A stretch of 45,374 nucleotides of DNA from JBBSTY01 sp038235385 (GTDB taxonomy: Bacteria; Actinomycetota; Acidimicrobiia; Acidimicrobiales; Acidimicrobilacustridaceae). The notes under the pieces were generated by a model that worked only from the letters and a program-made list of their open reading frames with translations, was not told where the DNA came from and made no database searches. How positions within the stretch are numbered: position 1 is the first letter of the stretch; each line of letters begins with the position of its first letter. Location of the stretch: contig JBBSTY010000010.1 of NCBI GenBank assembly GCA_038235385.1, forward strand, positions 1 to 45,374, written 5' to 3'. Positions 15,884 to 25,000 of the stretch are shown here, piece after piece. Made by a program: the position numbers and the translations under genes.

Positions 15884-16432
15884 ATGGCCGATGACCGAAC
15901 CGGCGAACACGAGGAAGGTGCCCTCGACGCCTTCGGCGCCCACACCGACGCCGCGTTGACCATCGTCACCACCGCCGACGGCGTCGAGCGTTCGGGGTGC
16001 CTGGTCGGCTTCCACTCGCAGTGCAGCATCGGCCCCGACCGCTATGCGCTGTGGCTCTCCAAGGCCAACCGCACCTACCGGGTGGCGATGTTCGCCGAGC
16101 ACCTCGCTGTGCACCTGCTCGGCACCGGCGATCACGAGCTGGCCCGGTTGTTCGGCGGAACCAGCGGCGACGAGGTCGACAAGTTCGCCCGCTGCGCGTG
16201 GACCACCGGTCCGGGCGGCGTTCCGCTCCTCGACGACCTGCCCAACCGGTTGGTGGGTCGGCGGGTCTCGCTGCTCGACGAGCAGGACTGCGACCACGTG
16301 TGCATCGTGCTCGTCCCCGACGTGGTGGAGACCACGTCGCCGTTCGAGCCGTTGCGCCTGTCGATGGTGGACGATCTCGACCCTGGCCACGACGCCTCGG
16401 ACCGTCCGGTGCCGTCCACCCTCGATGCCTGA
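15884..16432 (+). CDS. Flavin reductase-like FMN-binding protein
   Basis: The 182-residue product resembles the FMN-binding split barrel of flavin reductases (HpaC/DIM6-NTAB type): AALTIVTTADGVERSGCLVGFHSQCSIGP, then YALWLSKANRTYRVAMFAEHLAVHLL and ELARLFGGTSGDEVDKF, and a late beta segment with DCDHVCIVLVPDV. Such proteins reduce free flavin with NAD(P)H for a monooxygenase or act as independent reductases; the partner is not identifiable here. A strong ribosome site GGAGGAA (15873-15879) sets the start, and TACGGT at 15843-15848 is a likely -10 element. Confidence 0.82.
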   Translation: MADDRTGEHEEGALDAFGAHTDAALTIVTTADGVERSGCLVGFHSQCSIGPDRYALWLSKANRTYRVAMFAEHLAVHLLGTGDHELARLFGGTSGDEVDKFARCAWTTGPGGVPLLDDLPNRLVGRRVSLLDEQDCDHVCIVLVPDVVETTSPFEPLRLSMVDDLDPGHDASDRPVPSTLDA

Positions 16433-16473
16433 GCACGACGACCGAGCTCGACACGGGCGATGCCGGGCGTGGT

Positions 16474-17337
16474 TCAGGTCTGGAGGCGCTTCCACCGGGC
16501 CTCGGCGAAGCTGAACACGCCGTAGAGGAAGAGCCCGAGGGCCACCACGCTGAGCCCGATCGGCCCGAGCGGCCCGTCGGCCAGGCTGGCCAGGGACTCG
16601 TCCAACCCGAGCGGCTCGTTGGGATCGGCGGCCACGGCAGCGGCGATGACGAACCAGCCGATGGCGACGAACGCGACCGCCCGGCCGAGGAGGCCGGCCA
16701 CACCCACGACGCGGACGGCCCGCCGGACCGACGGCCCTTCGTCGACCGCCAGCTTCTCCTCGAACTTGGTGGTGAACGCCCGGTAGGCGTTCCAGAGACC
16801 GGCGGCGACGAAGCCGAGCCCCGCCGCGCCGACCAGCACCTGCCCGGCCGCCCCCCACCCGAGGATGGTGGCGGTCACCGTCTGCTCCGAGCCGCCGCCT
16901 CCGCCCGATCCGCCGCCTCCTCCCGATCCCCGGAGGATCGAGACGGCGCTGGCGAACGCGGCGCCGTAGACCACCGCCCGGCCGACGTAGCCGGCGCGCT
17001 TGGCCCACGTCTTGGCCGAATCCTTGGCGTCGTCACCGTCGTCGTCGTCCTGCTCGAGCACGGCCTCGATCAGGCACCACGCCGCGTAGCAGAGGAGGCC
17101 GACGGCGAGCAGGAGCAGGAGTGCCTGACCGAACGGCTGCTGCTCCAGCAGCGCCAGCGCGCCGCCCTTGTCGGCCGATTCGGACCGGTCGCCCCACGCC
17201 ACCCGGAAGGCGACGATGCCCAACAGCACGTACACGACCCCCCGGGCCGCCAGGCCGATGCGCCCGGTGCGTTGCGCCCAGTCGCCGGACCTCGCGGCGT
17301 CGCGGACCGTCTCGGTGACCTCGGGTGCCTGCGCCAT
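16474..17337 (-). CDS. DUF1206 membrane protein
   Basis: The 287-residue product consists of three repeated two-helix units, each opening with a Gly/Arg-rich turn (RTGRIGLAARGVVYVLLGIVAF, then RAGYVGRAVVYGAAFA, then LLGRAVAFVAIGWFV). This is the DUF1206 pattern. Six membrane segments are expected. An acidic loop (EQDDDDGDDAKDSAK) follows the second, and a Gly/Ser loop (GSGGGGGSGGGGGS) sits near the middle. Function is not known. The ATG follows an AGGGGGAAG tract at a normal ribosome-site distance. Confidence 0.85.
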   Translation of the reverse strand: MAQAPEVTETVRDAARSGDWAQRTGRIGLAARGVVYVLLGIVAFRVAWGDRSESADKGGALALLEQQPFGQALLLLLAVGLLCYAAWCLIEAVLEQDDDDGDDAKDSAKTWAKRAGYVGRAVVYGAAFASAVSILRGSGGGGGSGGGGGSEQTVTATILGWGAAGQVLVGAAGLGFVAAGLWNAYRAFTTKFEEKLAVDEGPSVRRAVRVVGVAGLLGRAVAFVAIGWFVIAAAVAADPNEPLGLDESLASLADGPLGPIGLSVVALGLFLYGVFSFAEARWKRLQT

Positions 17338-17416
17338 CGCTTCCCCCTACCCGCTCACCGGGTGACGATGCACGGTGGCCCACGCACGGATCGTGCCGGC
17401 GGCCGAGGCCGCCCGT

Positions 17417-17422
17417 TACCGT
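17417..17422 (+). promoter_or_regulatory. Leaderless -10 element of the leader ORF
   Basis: TACCGT is six bases from the ATG at 17429, the same geometry as at many other genes in this window. It makes the short ORF, and not the WYL gene, the first thing translated from this promoter. Confidence 0.45.
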
Positions 17423-17428
17423 GCGAGG

Positions 17429-17482
17429 ATGACGATCGGGCACGTCCACGATGATGGAACGGGCACCGGGACCGCACGGTGA
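17429..17482 (+). CDS. Putative 17-residue leader peptide coupled to WYL gene
   Basis: An open frame of 17 codons (MTIGHVHDDGTGTGTAR) begins six bases after TACCGT and ends in a TGA that overlaps the WYL gene start as GTGA (17479-17482). The geometry suggests a leaderless leader peptide whose termination feeds re-initiation at the regulator gene, which lacks a ribosome site of its own. Composition is unremarkable apart from two His and a Gly-Thr run, so no amino-acid-sensing mechanism is evident. It could instead be a chance ORF, or part of a misread start region. Confidence 0.35.
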   Translation: MTIGHVHDDGTGTGTAR

Positions 17483-18261
17483 ACCGCACCGATCGGCTCT
17501 ATGCGCTCGTCGAGGAGCTGCGCGCCGTCGCCCCGCGGCCCCGCACCGCCGAGTGGCTCGCCGCCCGTTTCGAGGTGAGCACCCGGACGATCGAGCGTGA
17601 CCTCAGCGCGCTCCAGCAGTCCGGGGTTCCGATCTACGCGACGCCGGGACGCCGCGGCGGGTACGCCATCGACGCGGCACACACCCTCCCGCCGGTGAAC
17701 TTCACCGCCGTGGAGGCAACGGCGGTCGCCGTCGCGCTGGCCGATCCCCGGGCGACGCCGTTCACCGCTGCGGCCCGGGCGGCGATGCTCAAGCTGATGG
17801 CGGCCATGGCCGTCGACGATGCGGCTGCGGCCCGAGAACTGGCGTCGCGGGTGCGGATGTACGAGCGCCTTCCCGCGGACGGCTCGCCCTCGCCGTCGGG
17901 ATCCGCTGACGACGAGGACGACGCCGACGCCGACGCGGGTGACCGCGGCACCCGCGACGTCGAGCGTCGCGCCGGCGCCCGGTCGGCCCTCGAGTCGGCC
18001 ATCGTCGGGCGACGCGTGACGCGCCTGTCGTACATCGATCGCGAGGGCGCGACGACCGTGCGCGTCGTCGAGCCCGTGGCCGTCGCCGGCGTGACGCCCA
18101 ACTGGTACCTGGTGGCGTGGTGTCGGCTCCGTGAGGACTACCGGTCGTTCCGCCTCGACCGTGTGCTCGGCGCCGACATCACCGACGAGGTCGCGCCCAT
18201 GCGCGCCGACGTCGCCGACGGGCCTCCCGGCCTCGTGGGCCACACCCCCGACCTCGGGTGA
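17479..18261 (+). CDS. HTH/WYL-domain transcriptional regulator
   Basis: The 260-residue product has an N-terminal winged helix of the DeoR/HTH_11 type (MNRTDRLYALVEELRA, then TAEWLAARFEVSTRTIERDL and a PGRRGGYAI wing). After a middle segment with an acidic Asp/Glu linker (about 135-155), a C-terminal WYL domain carries NWYLVAWCRLREDYRSFRL, with conserved Tyr, Arg and Arg-Asp positions. WYL regulators bind ligands or nucleic acids through this pocket and often control the gene next door, here the VOC protein 64 bases downstream. No ribosome site precedes the GTG; the overlapping 17-codon ORF may supply ribosomes. A WCX dimerisation extension is not evident. Confidence 0.86.
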   Translation: MNRTDRLYALVEELRAVAPRPRTAEWLAARFEVSTRTIERDLSALQQSGVPIYATPGRRGGYAIDAAHTLPPVNFTAVEATAVAVALADPRATPFTAAARAAMLKLMAAMAVDDAAAARELASRVRMYERLPADGSPSPSGSADDEDDADADAGDRGTRDVERRAGARSALESAIVGRRVTRLSYIDREGATTVRVVEPVAVAGVTPNWYLVAWCRLREDYRSFRLDRVLGADITDEVAPMRADVADGPPGLVGHTPDLG

Positions 18262-18325
18262 TCGTCCCGACGGATCTCGATATCCCGACAGGGGGTTGTC
18301 GCCGTCGGGGTCGAAGGTGCTGTCC

Positions 18326-18754
18326 ATGACGAACACCACCGAAACCCGAACCCCATCCACCGACTCGGTCACCGCCACCACGGCGGCGCCGGTCACGTTC
18401 CCCCAGGTCACCTGGTTCGAGATCCACACCGCCGACCCGTCAGCCGCGAGGGAGTTCTACTGCGGGCTCTTCGGCTGGTCCTTCGCCGAGATGGCCGACG
18501 GCTACCACGGCATCGAACAGGGCGCCGGGCAGGTGATCGGCGGCGGGATCTCCGACACCCGGGGCGAGTGGCCCTCATGCGTCATCCCCTTGGTGCAGGT
18601 GACCGACGTCGCCGCGATCGCCGCCAAGGTCACCGGGCTGGGCGGCAGCGTGCTCGCCGAGCCCCAGACCATGCCCAACGGCCTCACCTTCGCCTACCTC
18701 GCCGACCGCGACGCCAGCGCCTTCGGCGTCTGGTGCCCGCCGTCGGGCGCCTGA
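18326..18754 (+). CDS. VOC-superfamily (glyoxalase/dioxygenase fold) protein
   Basis: The 142-residue product has a Thr-rich N-terminus and a single VOC module pair: VTWFEIHTADPSAAREFYCGLFGW, then IPLVQVTDVAAIAAKVTGLGG, TFAYLADRDASAFGVW. The first His and a Glu (WFEIH) could be metal ligands. The family includes glyoxalase I, ring-cleaving dioxygenases and drug-binding proteins, and substrate cannot be assigned. The start follows AAGGTG (18314-18319) by six bases; the longer upstream frame reads through the WYL gene and is not used. Confidence 0.82.
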   Translation: MTNTTETRTPSTDSVTATTAAPVTFPQVTWFEIHTADPSAAREFYCGLFGWSFAEMADGYHGIEQGAGQVIGGGISDTRGEWPSCVIPLVQVTDVAAIAAKVTGLGGSVLAEPQTMPNGLTFAYLADRDASAFGVWCPPSGA

Positions 18755-18768
18755 CCCGACGCGTCGAG

Positions 18769-19772
18769 TCAGGCGGCGGCGCTCGGCGCGCGTGCGCACG
18801 CGGGCGGCGCCGGTCCGGCGCGTCGGGTGCCGTGGCGTTGGGACCAGAACGTGCGCCCGGTGAGGGTCTGCCAGATGAACCAGCCGTCACCCGACGCCAT
18901 CACCGACCAACCCGCGCGGGGGGCGACGCCGTGGTGGCGGCGACAGAGCGCGACGAGGTTGTCGATGTCGGTGGGTCCGCCGTGGCGCCACGGGGTGACG
19001 TGGTGGATGTCGGCCCACCCCACCGTGCTGTCGCAGCCGGGGAAGGCGCAGCCGCCGTCGCGGACCAGGACCGAGGATCGTTGCCTGGGCGACGGAGCGG
19101 TGCCAGTTCGGGGCAGTGCTGGCGGTCGCGGGCGTGCTGGCGGAACAGCTCGTCGGTCTTGTGCTCGACGATCTGTTCGACCGTCTCCGCGTCGGCGCCG
19201 CCGAAGCGGGCCTGGAGCTGCGCGAACGAATCCGAGCGGGCCCAGGTGGCTGACGTGGTGGTGGCATCGTCGGGTTCCGGGCCGTCCTGATCGAGCAGCC
19301 GCGCCCGCTCGGCCACCTCCGCCTTCCACCGGTCGAAGCGCGTGCCCGGCACCTTGGCGATCAGGTGCGCTTGCTGATCGGCGATCTGATCGCGGATGCG
19401 AGGGTTGGCGGCGTCGAGCAGCACCCGAACGTGCTCGCTGGTGATCCGTCCCTCGAACCACGCCTGAGCGGTCGGCGCCAACTCGTGTTGGAGGAGCCGG
19501 GAAGCCCTCAACTGCGATCGCACGACGTGGTGGGGCAGCCCCGTGGCCGTCGCGAACCATCCGGCGGTCGTGGCCCCGTGCTCGAGGTTGGTGAAGCCGT
19601 CGCGATCGAGAGCCCCCAGCGCGTGGACCTCGAGATGATCGGCCAGCTCACGCATGCGCCGAGCCGTCAGCGCGACCCGGGCCAGGTCCTCACCGGACAG
19701 ACCTGTCACGCCCGATTCGGCGAGGCCCTGCCATTCCTGGGGCACTCGAGTCAATCGGTCGACGTCGATCAC
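18769..19772 (-). pseudogene. DUF222-HNH endonuclease gene, frameshifted and internally deleted
   Basis: The upstream frame (from GTG 19772) encodes a DUF222 part up to about 19100 (GEDLARVALTARRMREL, then DAETVEQIVEHKTDELFRQH). The HNH part lies in another frame down to 18769: VRDGGCAFPGCDSTVGWAD, IHHVTPWRHGG, DNLVALCRRHH. Joining them needs one extra base (or two fewer) near 19090-19115, where a run of four C occurs on the coding strand (19110-19113). The joined product would be about 335 residues, whereas the family is usually 400-500: the roughly 100 residues normally between the DELFR segment and the HNH finger are missing. That argues for real decay by deletion and not only a base-calling error. 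This is the 13E12-type repeat family, whose biological role is unclear. Confidence 0.75.
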
Positions 19773-19848
19773 CCCACCATCATGCTCACCCCCTGCGACA
19801 CCGAAAGGCTCGAAAGGGGTTCATCAACGAAGAAACCGGATTGAACGT

Positions 19849-19900
19849 CGTGGTATCACTCGACGTGGCATCACGAACACACATCCCGTGGTGTCATCAC
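19849..19900. repeat. Three iteron-like repeats upstream of the DUF222-HNH remnant
   Basis: On the minus strand the motif occurs as GTGATACCACG (19849-19859), GTGATGCCACG (19864-19874) and GTGATGACACCACG (19887-19900, with three extra bases). Start-to-start spacings are 15 and 23. Each half is loosely dyadic (GTG...CAC). They lie 77-128 bases upstream of the broken gene's start, in an otherwise empty 145-base gap that is less GC-rich than its surroundings. They could be an operator for that gene. Confidence 0.55.
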
Positions 19901-19917
19901 CCGTCGTCACTCCGAGG

Positions 19918-21033
19918 TCATCCGGTCGCGGGCGCTGCCGCCTGGATGGCACGCACCAGCCCGGCGACGAGGTTCGCTCGCTCGGCCATCGCGCCGATCT
20001 CGAGGTACTCGTGGTCGGCGTGGGCGCCACCACCGACCGCGCCGAGACCGTCGAGCGTGGGCACCCCGCAGGCCGCGGTGAAGTTGCCGTCGCGGCCGCC
20101 GCCGACCGCCCGGCCCTCGAGGCCCGGGAGCAGCGACGTCGCCAGCGCGAAGAGCTCGGCCGATGCCGTCTCGGGCATCGGTGGCCGACCCACCGAGCCG
20201 CGCACCTCGACCTGTGCCTCCTCGAGGTGCGGCGTGAGGGCGGCGAGCGCGGACTCGATCCGCTTCGTCTCACCAGGCGATTCCACCCGCACGTCGACGA
20301 GGACGGTCGCCTCGGCAGGGACGACGTTGTCGAGCGTTCCGGCCGATGCGACGGTCGGGGTGACCGTCGTGCCGAGATCAGGCCGGCCGAGCGCGGCGAT
20401 GGCCAGGACCTGGTGCGAGGCCTCGACCAGCGCGTTGACGCCGGCCTCGGGCTCGAGGCCGGCGTGCGACGCCCGGCCGGTCACCGAGACCTCGAAGGTC
20501 CCGCAGCCCTTCCGGCCGGTCTTCAGCGCGCCACCATCAGCCGCTCCCTCGAGGACCAGCACCGCGCCGCACGCAACCGCCCGCTCCTCGATGAGCGCCC
20601 GCGAGGTCCCGGAGCCGGACTCCTCGTCGGCACTCATCAGGATCTCGACGCCCGACAGGTCGTCGAGCGTCGCCAGACCGTGGACCGCCTGGACGAGGCC
20701 TCCGAGCATGTCGAAGACCCCGGGACCGCGCACCCGACCGGCCTCGACCGTGAACGGGCGGCGGGCGAGCGTTCCGATCGGGAACACCGTGTCGTGGTGG
20801 CCGAGGATCAACACCTTGGGATCGCCGTCGCCCGACCAGTGGACGTGGGGTCCGGCGCCACCGTCGACCAGGACCGCCCGGCCGCCGAGACGCCGCTCGA
20901 TGACCCGGGAGACCGCCTCTGCGGACGCCGCCAGCGCGATGCGATCGCCCGAGGTCGACTCGATCTCGACGAGCGTCCTCAGGTCCTCGAGCATCGCTTC
21001 GACGCTGACGTCGACACCCGTTCGCTCCGTCAC
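19918..21033 (-). CDS. M20-family metallopeptidase (carboxypeptidase G2-like)
   Basis: The 371-residue product shows the M20 zinc peptidase pattern: LILGHHDTVFPIG (first metal His and catalytic Asp), GVFDMLGGLVQAVHGL (bridging Asp), SADEESGSGTSR (catalytic Glu-Glu pair) and GAHADHEYLEI at the C-terminal metal His. A lid/dimerisation domain is inserted around residues 180-290 (GTFEVSVTGRASHAGLEPEAG). It has no signal peptide and should be cytoplasmic. The wording resembles glutamate carboxypeptidase (CPG2)-type enzymes, which hydrolyse amide-linked glutamate or similar amides. The GTG start is seven bases after TACCCT (21041-21046); an internal ATG at 20994 is the alternative. Confidence 0.87.
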   Translation of the reverse strand: MTERTGVDVSVEAMLEDLRTLVEIESTSGDRIALAASAEAVSRVIERRLGGRAVLVDGGAGPHVHWSGDGDPKVLILGHHDTVFPIGTLARRPFTVEAGRVRGPGVFDMLGGLVQAVHGLATLDDLSGVEILMSADEESGSGTSRALIEERAVACGAVLVLEGAADGGALKTGRKGCGTFEVSVTGRASHAGLEPEAGVNALVEASHQVLAIAALGRPDLGTTVTPTVASAGTLDNVVPAEATVLVDVRVESPGETKRIESALAALTPHLEEAQVEVRGSVGRPPMPETASAELFALATSLLPGLEGRAVGGGRDGNFTAACGVPTLDGLGAVGGGAHADHEYLEIGAMAERANLVAGLVRAIQAAAPATG

Positions 21034-21040
21034 CGTCCGC

Positions 21041-21046
21041 AGGGTA
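21041..21046 (-). promoter_or_regulatory. Leaderless -10 element of the M20 peptidase gene
   Basis: TACCCT on the minus strand, seven bases from the GTG at 21033. It supports that GTG as the start over the internal ATG at 20994. Confidence 0.45.
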
Positions 21047-21120
21047 CCGGGTGGCCGGACCTCGTCGTCGGTGGACGGTCGGCACGCCCACGTGTCGCGA
21101 GACGTTCGTAGAATGTCGGC

Positions 21121-22059
21121 ATGGAACGACGACGGATCGGTTCGCTCGAGGTGTCGGTCGTGGGACTCGGCTGCAACAACTTCGGCATGCGGATCTCGGC
21201 GTCCGAAGCGAGCTCGGTGGTCGGGGCGGCGATCGCCGCCGGGGTCAACTACGTCGACACCGCCGAGTCCTACGGCGGGGGACGATCCGAGGAGTTCCTC
21301 GGCGCCGCCGTCGCCGGACGCCGCGACGAGGTGGTGATCGCGACCAAGTGGGGCGGGCGCGGCGCGGGCGAGCACCCAGGGGCGCCCGGCGAGGTCCGGT
21401 CTGCGTTGGAGAGCAGCCTCACCCGCCTGCAGACCGACCACGTCGACCACTACCAGCTGCACCGCCCCGACCCGGGCACCCCGATCGCCGACACCCTCGC
21501 CGTTCTGGCCGAGCTGCGCACCGAGGGCAAGGTCCGCGAGATCGGGTGCTCGAACTTCAGCGCCGAGCAGCTCGACGACGCCGCGACGGTGGCCGACGAG
21601 CTCGACCTCGCCCCGTTCGCGTCGGTCCAGAACCACTACAGCCTGCTCACCCGTGACCCCGAACGCAACGGCGTGCTCGACGCGTGCGCCCGCCACGGCA
21701 TCGCCTTCGTGCCGTTCTTCCCGCTCGAGTCCGGTGTCCTCACCGGCAAGTACCGACCGGGAGAGCCGCCGCCCGAGGGGACGCGACTCGCGGCGTGGGG
21801 CGAGCGTGCCGCGATGTTCCTCGACGACGACCGCCACGAGCGCGTCGCGACGCTGCGCGCGTGGGCGGGCGATCGAGGGCACACGATCCTCGAGCTGGCC
21901 ATGAGCTGGCTGGTGGGCAACCCGCAGGTGGCGAGTGTGATCGCCGGTGCGACGTCGGCCGATCAGATCCGGGCGAACGCCGCCGCGGCCGGGTGGTCCC
22001 TCAGCGCCGCCGAGCGGGCGGAGATCGACGCCATCCTCGGGGCGTCGTCGACCGACTGA
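21121..22059 (+). CDS. Aldo/keto reductase
   Basis: The 312-residue product is a TIM-barrel NADPH oxidoreductase. The catalytic tetrad is visible as Asp and Tyr in NYVDTAESYGGGRSE, Lys in VIATKWGG and His in HYQLHRPDPG. The cofactor-binding end is VIAGATSADQIRANAAA. Such enzymes reduce aldehydes and ketones to alcohols in the cytoplasm, with broad substrate range. The ATG lies six bases after TAGAAT (21109-21114), one of the clearest leaderless promoters here. The gene is divergent from the M20 peptidase and converges on dnaE2. Confidence 0.9.
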   Translation: MERRRIGSLEVSVVGLGCNNFGMRISASEASSVVGAAIAAGVNYVDTAESYGGGRSEEFLGAAVAGRRDEVVIATKWGGRGAGEHPGAPGEVRSALESSLTRLQTDHVDHYQLHRPDPGTPIADTLAVLAELRTEGKVREIGCSNFSAEQLDDAATVADELDLAPFASVQNHYSLLTRDPERNGVLDACARHGIAFVPFFPLESGVLTGKYRPGEPPPEGTRLAAWGERAAMFLDDDRHERVATLRAWAGDRGHTILELAMSWLVGNPQVASVIAGATSADQIRANAAAAGWSLSAAERAEIDAILGASSTD

Positions 22060-22079
22060 CCCGCACCGCGCTCATCGCG

Positions 22080-25000
22080 TCAGCGGAAGTCGCGGGAGCG
22101 GGCGGCGACGCCGAGCGGGAGGGGTTCGAGCTTCTCGGCGACGATGTTGATGACGCCTTCGGCCTTCTCGAGACGGCCGCGGATGAGCAGCGCCGCCGAG
22201 GTGCGGGCCACGGTGCGGTAGCGGGTCCAGCACCCGCGCGAGCAGATGACGTTGATGAGGCCGGTCTCGTCCTCGAGGTTGATGAAGGTGGTGCCCCCGG
22301 CGGTGGCGGGCCGTTGGCGGTGGGTGACCACCCCACCGACGAGCACCTTGGTGCCATCGTCGATCTGGGCCAGCCCGGCGGCGGTGACGACCCCACGCTC
22401 GTCGAGGTGGTGTCGCACGAAGCGGGTGGGGTGGCCGTCGGGAGCCACACCGGTGGCCCACCGGTCGGCGGCGGCCTCCTCGTGCGCGCTCATGCCCGGC
22501 AGCGTGGGCGCCTGCACCCCGGTGACGATGCCCTCCAGACGATCGGCGCTGCTCTGGGCCACCGCACCGGCGCTCCACAGCGCCCGGCGGCGGTCGAGCG
22601 GACGGCCCGCCGGGTCCGCCTCGCTCGGCGCGTCGGCGAAGCACCCGAAAGCGCCGGCGGTGGCCAACGCCTCCAGCGCGTCGAGATCGAGATCGGGGCC
22701 ACGCCGGGCGCTCGAGGTCGAGCGGGCGCCGGGCCGGCCGCGCCCGCTCGCCGCCCGGACGGCGACCCGACGCCGGAGGTCCTCCATGGAGCCGAAGGGC
22801 CCGTGCTCGTCACGCTCGGCCACGATGGCCTCGGCCAGATCGGGTCCGACGCCGCGCACCGACCCCAGCCCCAACCGCACCACCGGCTGGGGGCGCACCA
22901 CGCCGTCGTCGGGATAGGGGCCCGACGCGGCGGCCGCGGCCACCGGGACCGGACCACCGGTGGAGGGATGACGCTCCCGGGCACCGGTGCGGCCCCCACC
23001 GGCACACGCCACTCCCACGTCGGCGTCGGCGTCGGCGTCGGCGTCGGACGCCCACTCGAGCACGGCGCCGGAACCGGAGCGGTTGAGGTCGGGGGTGGCG
23101 ACGGTGACCCCGTGGCGGCAGGCGTCCTGCACCAGCGAGTGAGGCGAGTAGAACCCCATGGGCTGGGCGTTGAGCAGGGCCGCGCAGAACGCGGCCGGGT
23201 AGTAGAGCTTGATCCACGAGCTGGCGTAGACCAGGTAGGCGAACGACACCGAGTGGCTCTCGGGGAACCCGTAGTTGGCGAAGGCGGCCAGCTTGGCGAA
23301 GATCGCCTCGGCGACCTCGGGGGTGATGCCGTTGGCGAACATGCCGTCGTACAGCCGGGCCCGCAGGTTCTCCATGCGCTCCTGGCTCCGCTTGGACCCC
23401 ATGGCCTGGCGCAGCTCGTCGGCCTCGGCCGCGGTGAACCCGGCGACGTCGATGGCCATCTGCATGAGCTGCTCCTGGAACAGCGGCACCCCGAGGGTCT
23501 TGGCCAGCGACCGCTCGAGCAGCGGGTGCAGGTAGGTGACCGGTTCGGTGCCGTTGCGCCGCCGGATGTAGGGGTGCACCGATCCGCCCTGGATGGGACC
23601 GGGACGGATGAGCGCCACCTCCACGACGAGGTCGTAGAAGGTGCGGGGCTTGAGCCTCGGAAGGGTGGCCATCTGGGCCCGGCTCTCGATCTGGAACACC
23701 CCGATGGAGTCGGCCCGGCACAACATGTCGTAGACCGCCGGGTCCTGGGGGATGGTGGCGAGGTCGATGACGACGCCGTGGTGCTCGCGCACGAAGTCGA
23801 CGGCGTGGTGCAGCGCGGTGAGCATCCCCAGGCCCAGCAGGTCGAACTTCACCAGGCCGGCTGCGGCGCAGTCGTCCTTGTCCCACTGCAGGACGGTGCG
23901 GCCCTCCATGCGCCCCCACTCGACCGGGCACACCTCGATGACGGGCCGGTCGCACATGACCATGCCGCCGGAGTGGATGCCGAGGTGACGGGGGAAGTGC
24001 TCCGCCTGCAGGGCCAGGTCGAGCACGTTGGCGGGGATCTCGTCGGCGGCGTGGCCCGATCCGGGATCGCCGTGGGGCCCGCGACTGGCGGCGGAGTCGG
24101 TGAGGTCGGGGGCGGCGGCGGCGGGATCGGTGGTGGCCCGCAGCGGGGTCCAGCGGTCGACCGACTTGGCGAACGCGTCCTGCTGGCCGGCGGCGTAGCC
24201 CAACGCCTTGGCCATGTCGCGCACCGCCGACTTGGCCCGGTACGTGATGACGTTGGCCACCTGGGCCGCGTACTGGCGGCCGTGACGCTCGTAGACGTAC
24301 TGGATGACCTCCTCGCGCCGGTTGCTCTCGATGTCGATGTCGATGTCGGGCGGGCCGTCGCGCTCGGGCGACAAGAAGCGCTCGAACAGGAGGCCCAGCT
24401 CCACCGCATCGGCGTTGGTGACCTTCAGCGCGTAGCAGACCGCCGAGTTGGCCGCCGAGCCCCGGCCCTGGCAGAAGATGTCCGAGCGGCGGCAGAACTC
24501 GACGAGGTCCCAGACCACCAGGAAGTAGCCGGCGAAGCCGAGCTGGTCGATCAGCGCCAGCTCGTGGTCGATCTGGGCGTAGGCGCCGGGCACGCGTTCG
24601 TGGCCACGGGGTCCGTAGCGCTCGGTGGCCCCCCGCTCGGTGAGCACCCGCAGCCACGCCATCTCGTCGTGGCCCGGCGGGCACGGGAACGGCGGCAGCT
24701 GCGGGGCCACCAGCGACAGGTCGAACGCGCACGCCAGGCCGAGCGCCGCGGCGCGCTCGACGGCCCCGGGGTAGCGGGCGAAGCGGCGGGCCTGCTCGGC
24801 CCCCGAGCGCAGGTGCGCACCGGCCGCTGCCGGGAGCCACCCGTCGATGTCGTCGAGCGAGCGGCGGGCGCGCACCGCGGCCAGGGCGGTGGCGAGCGGG
24901 CGGCGGGCGGGGGTGTCGTAGTGGGCGTTGGTGGTGGCGACCACCTCGACCCCGGCCCGCAGGGCCAGCTGCACCAACGCATCGTTGCGGGCCGAGTCGA

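Noticed and set aside
16430..16478. Possible terminator stem between the flavin-reductase and DUF1206 genes
   Set aside because: The arms CCTGA.CACG pair only with a bulge, the loop is about 28 bases and there is no T run.
18769..19772. Homing endonuclease or mobile intron reading of the HNH gene
   Set aside because: No intron or intein boundaries are present; the DUF222 part identifies the 13E12-type family instead.
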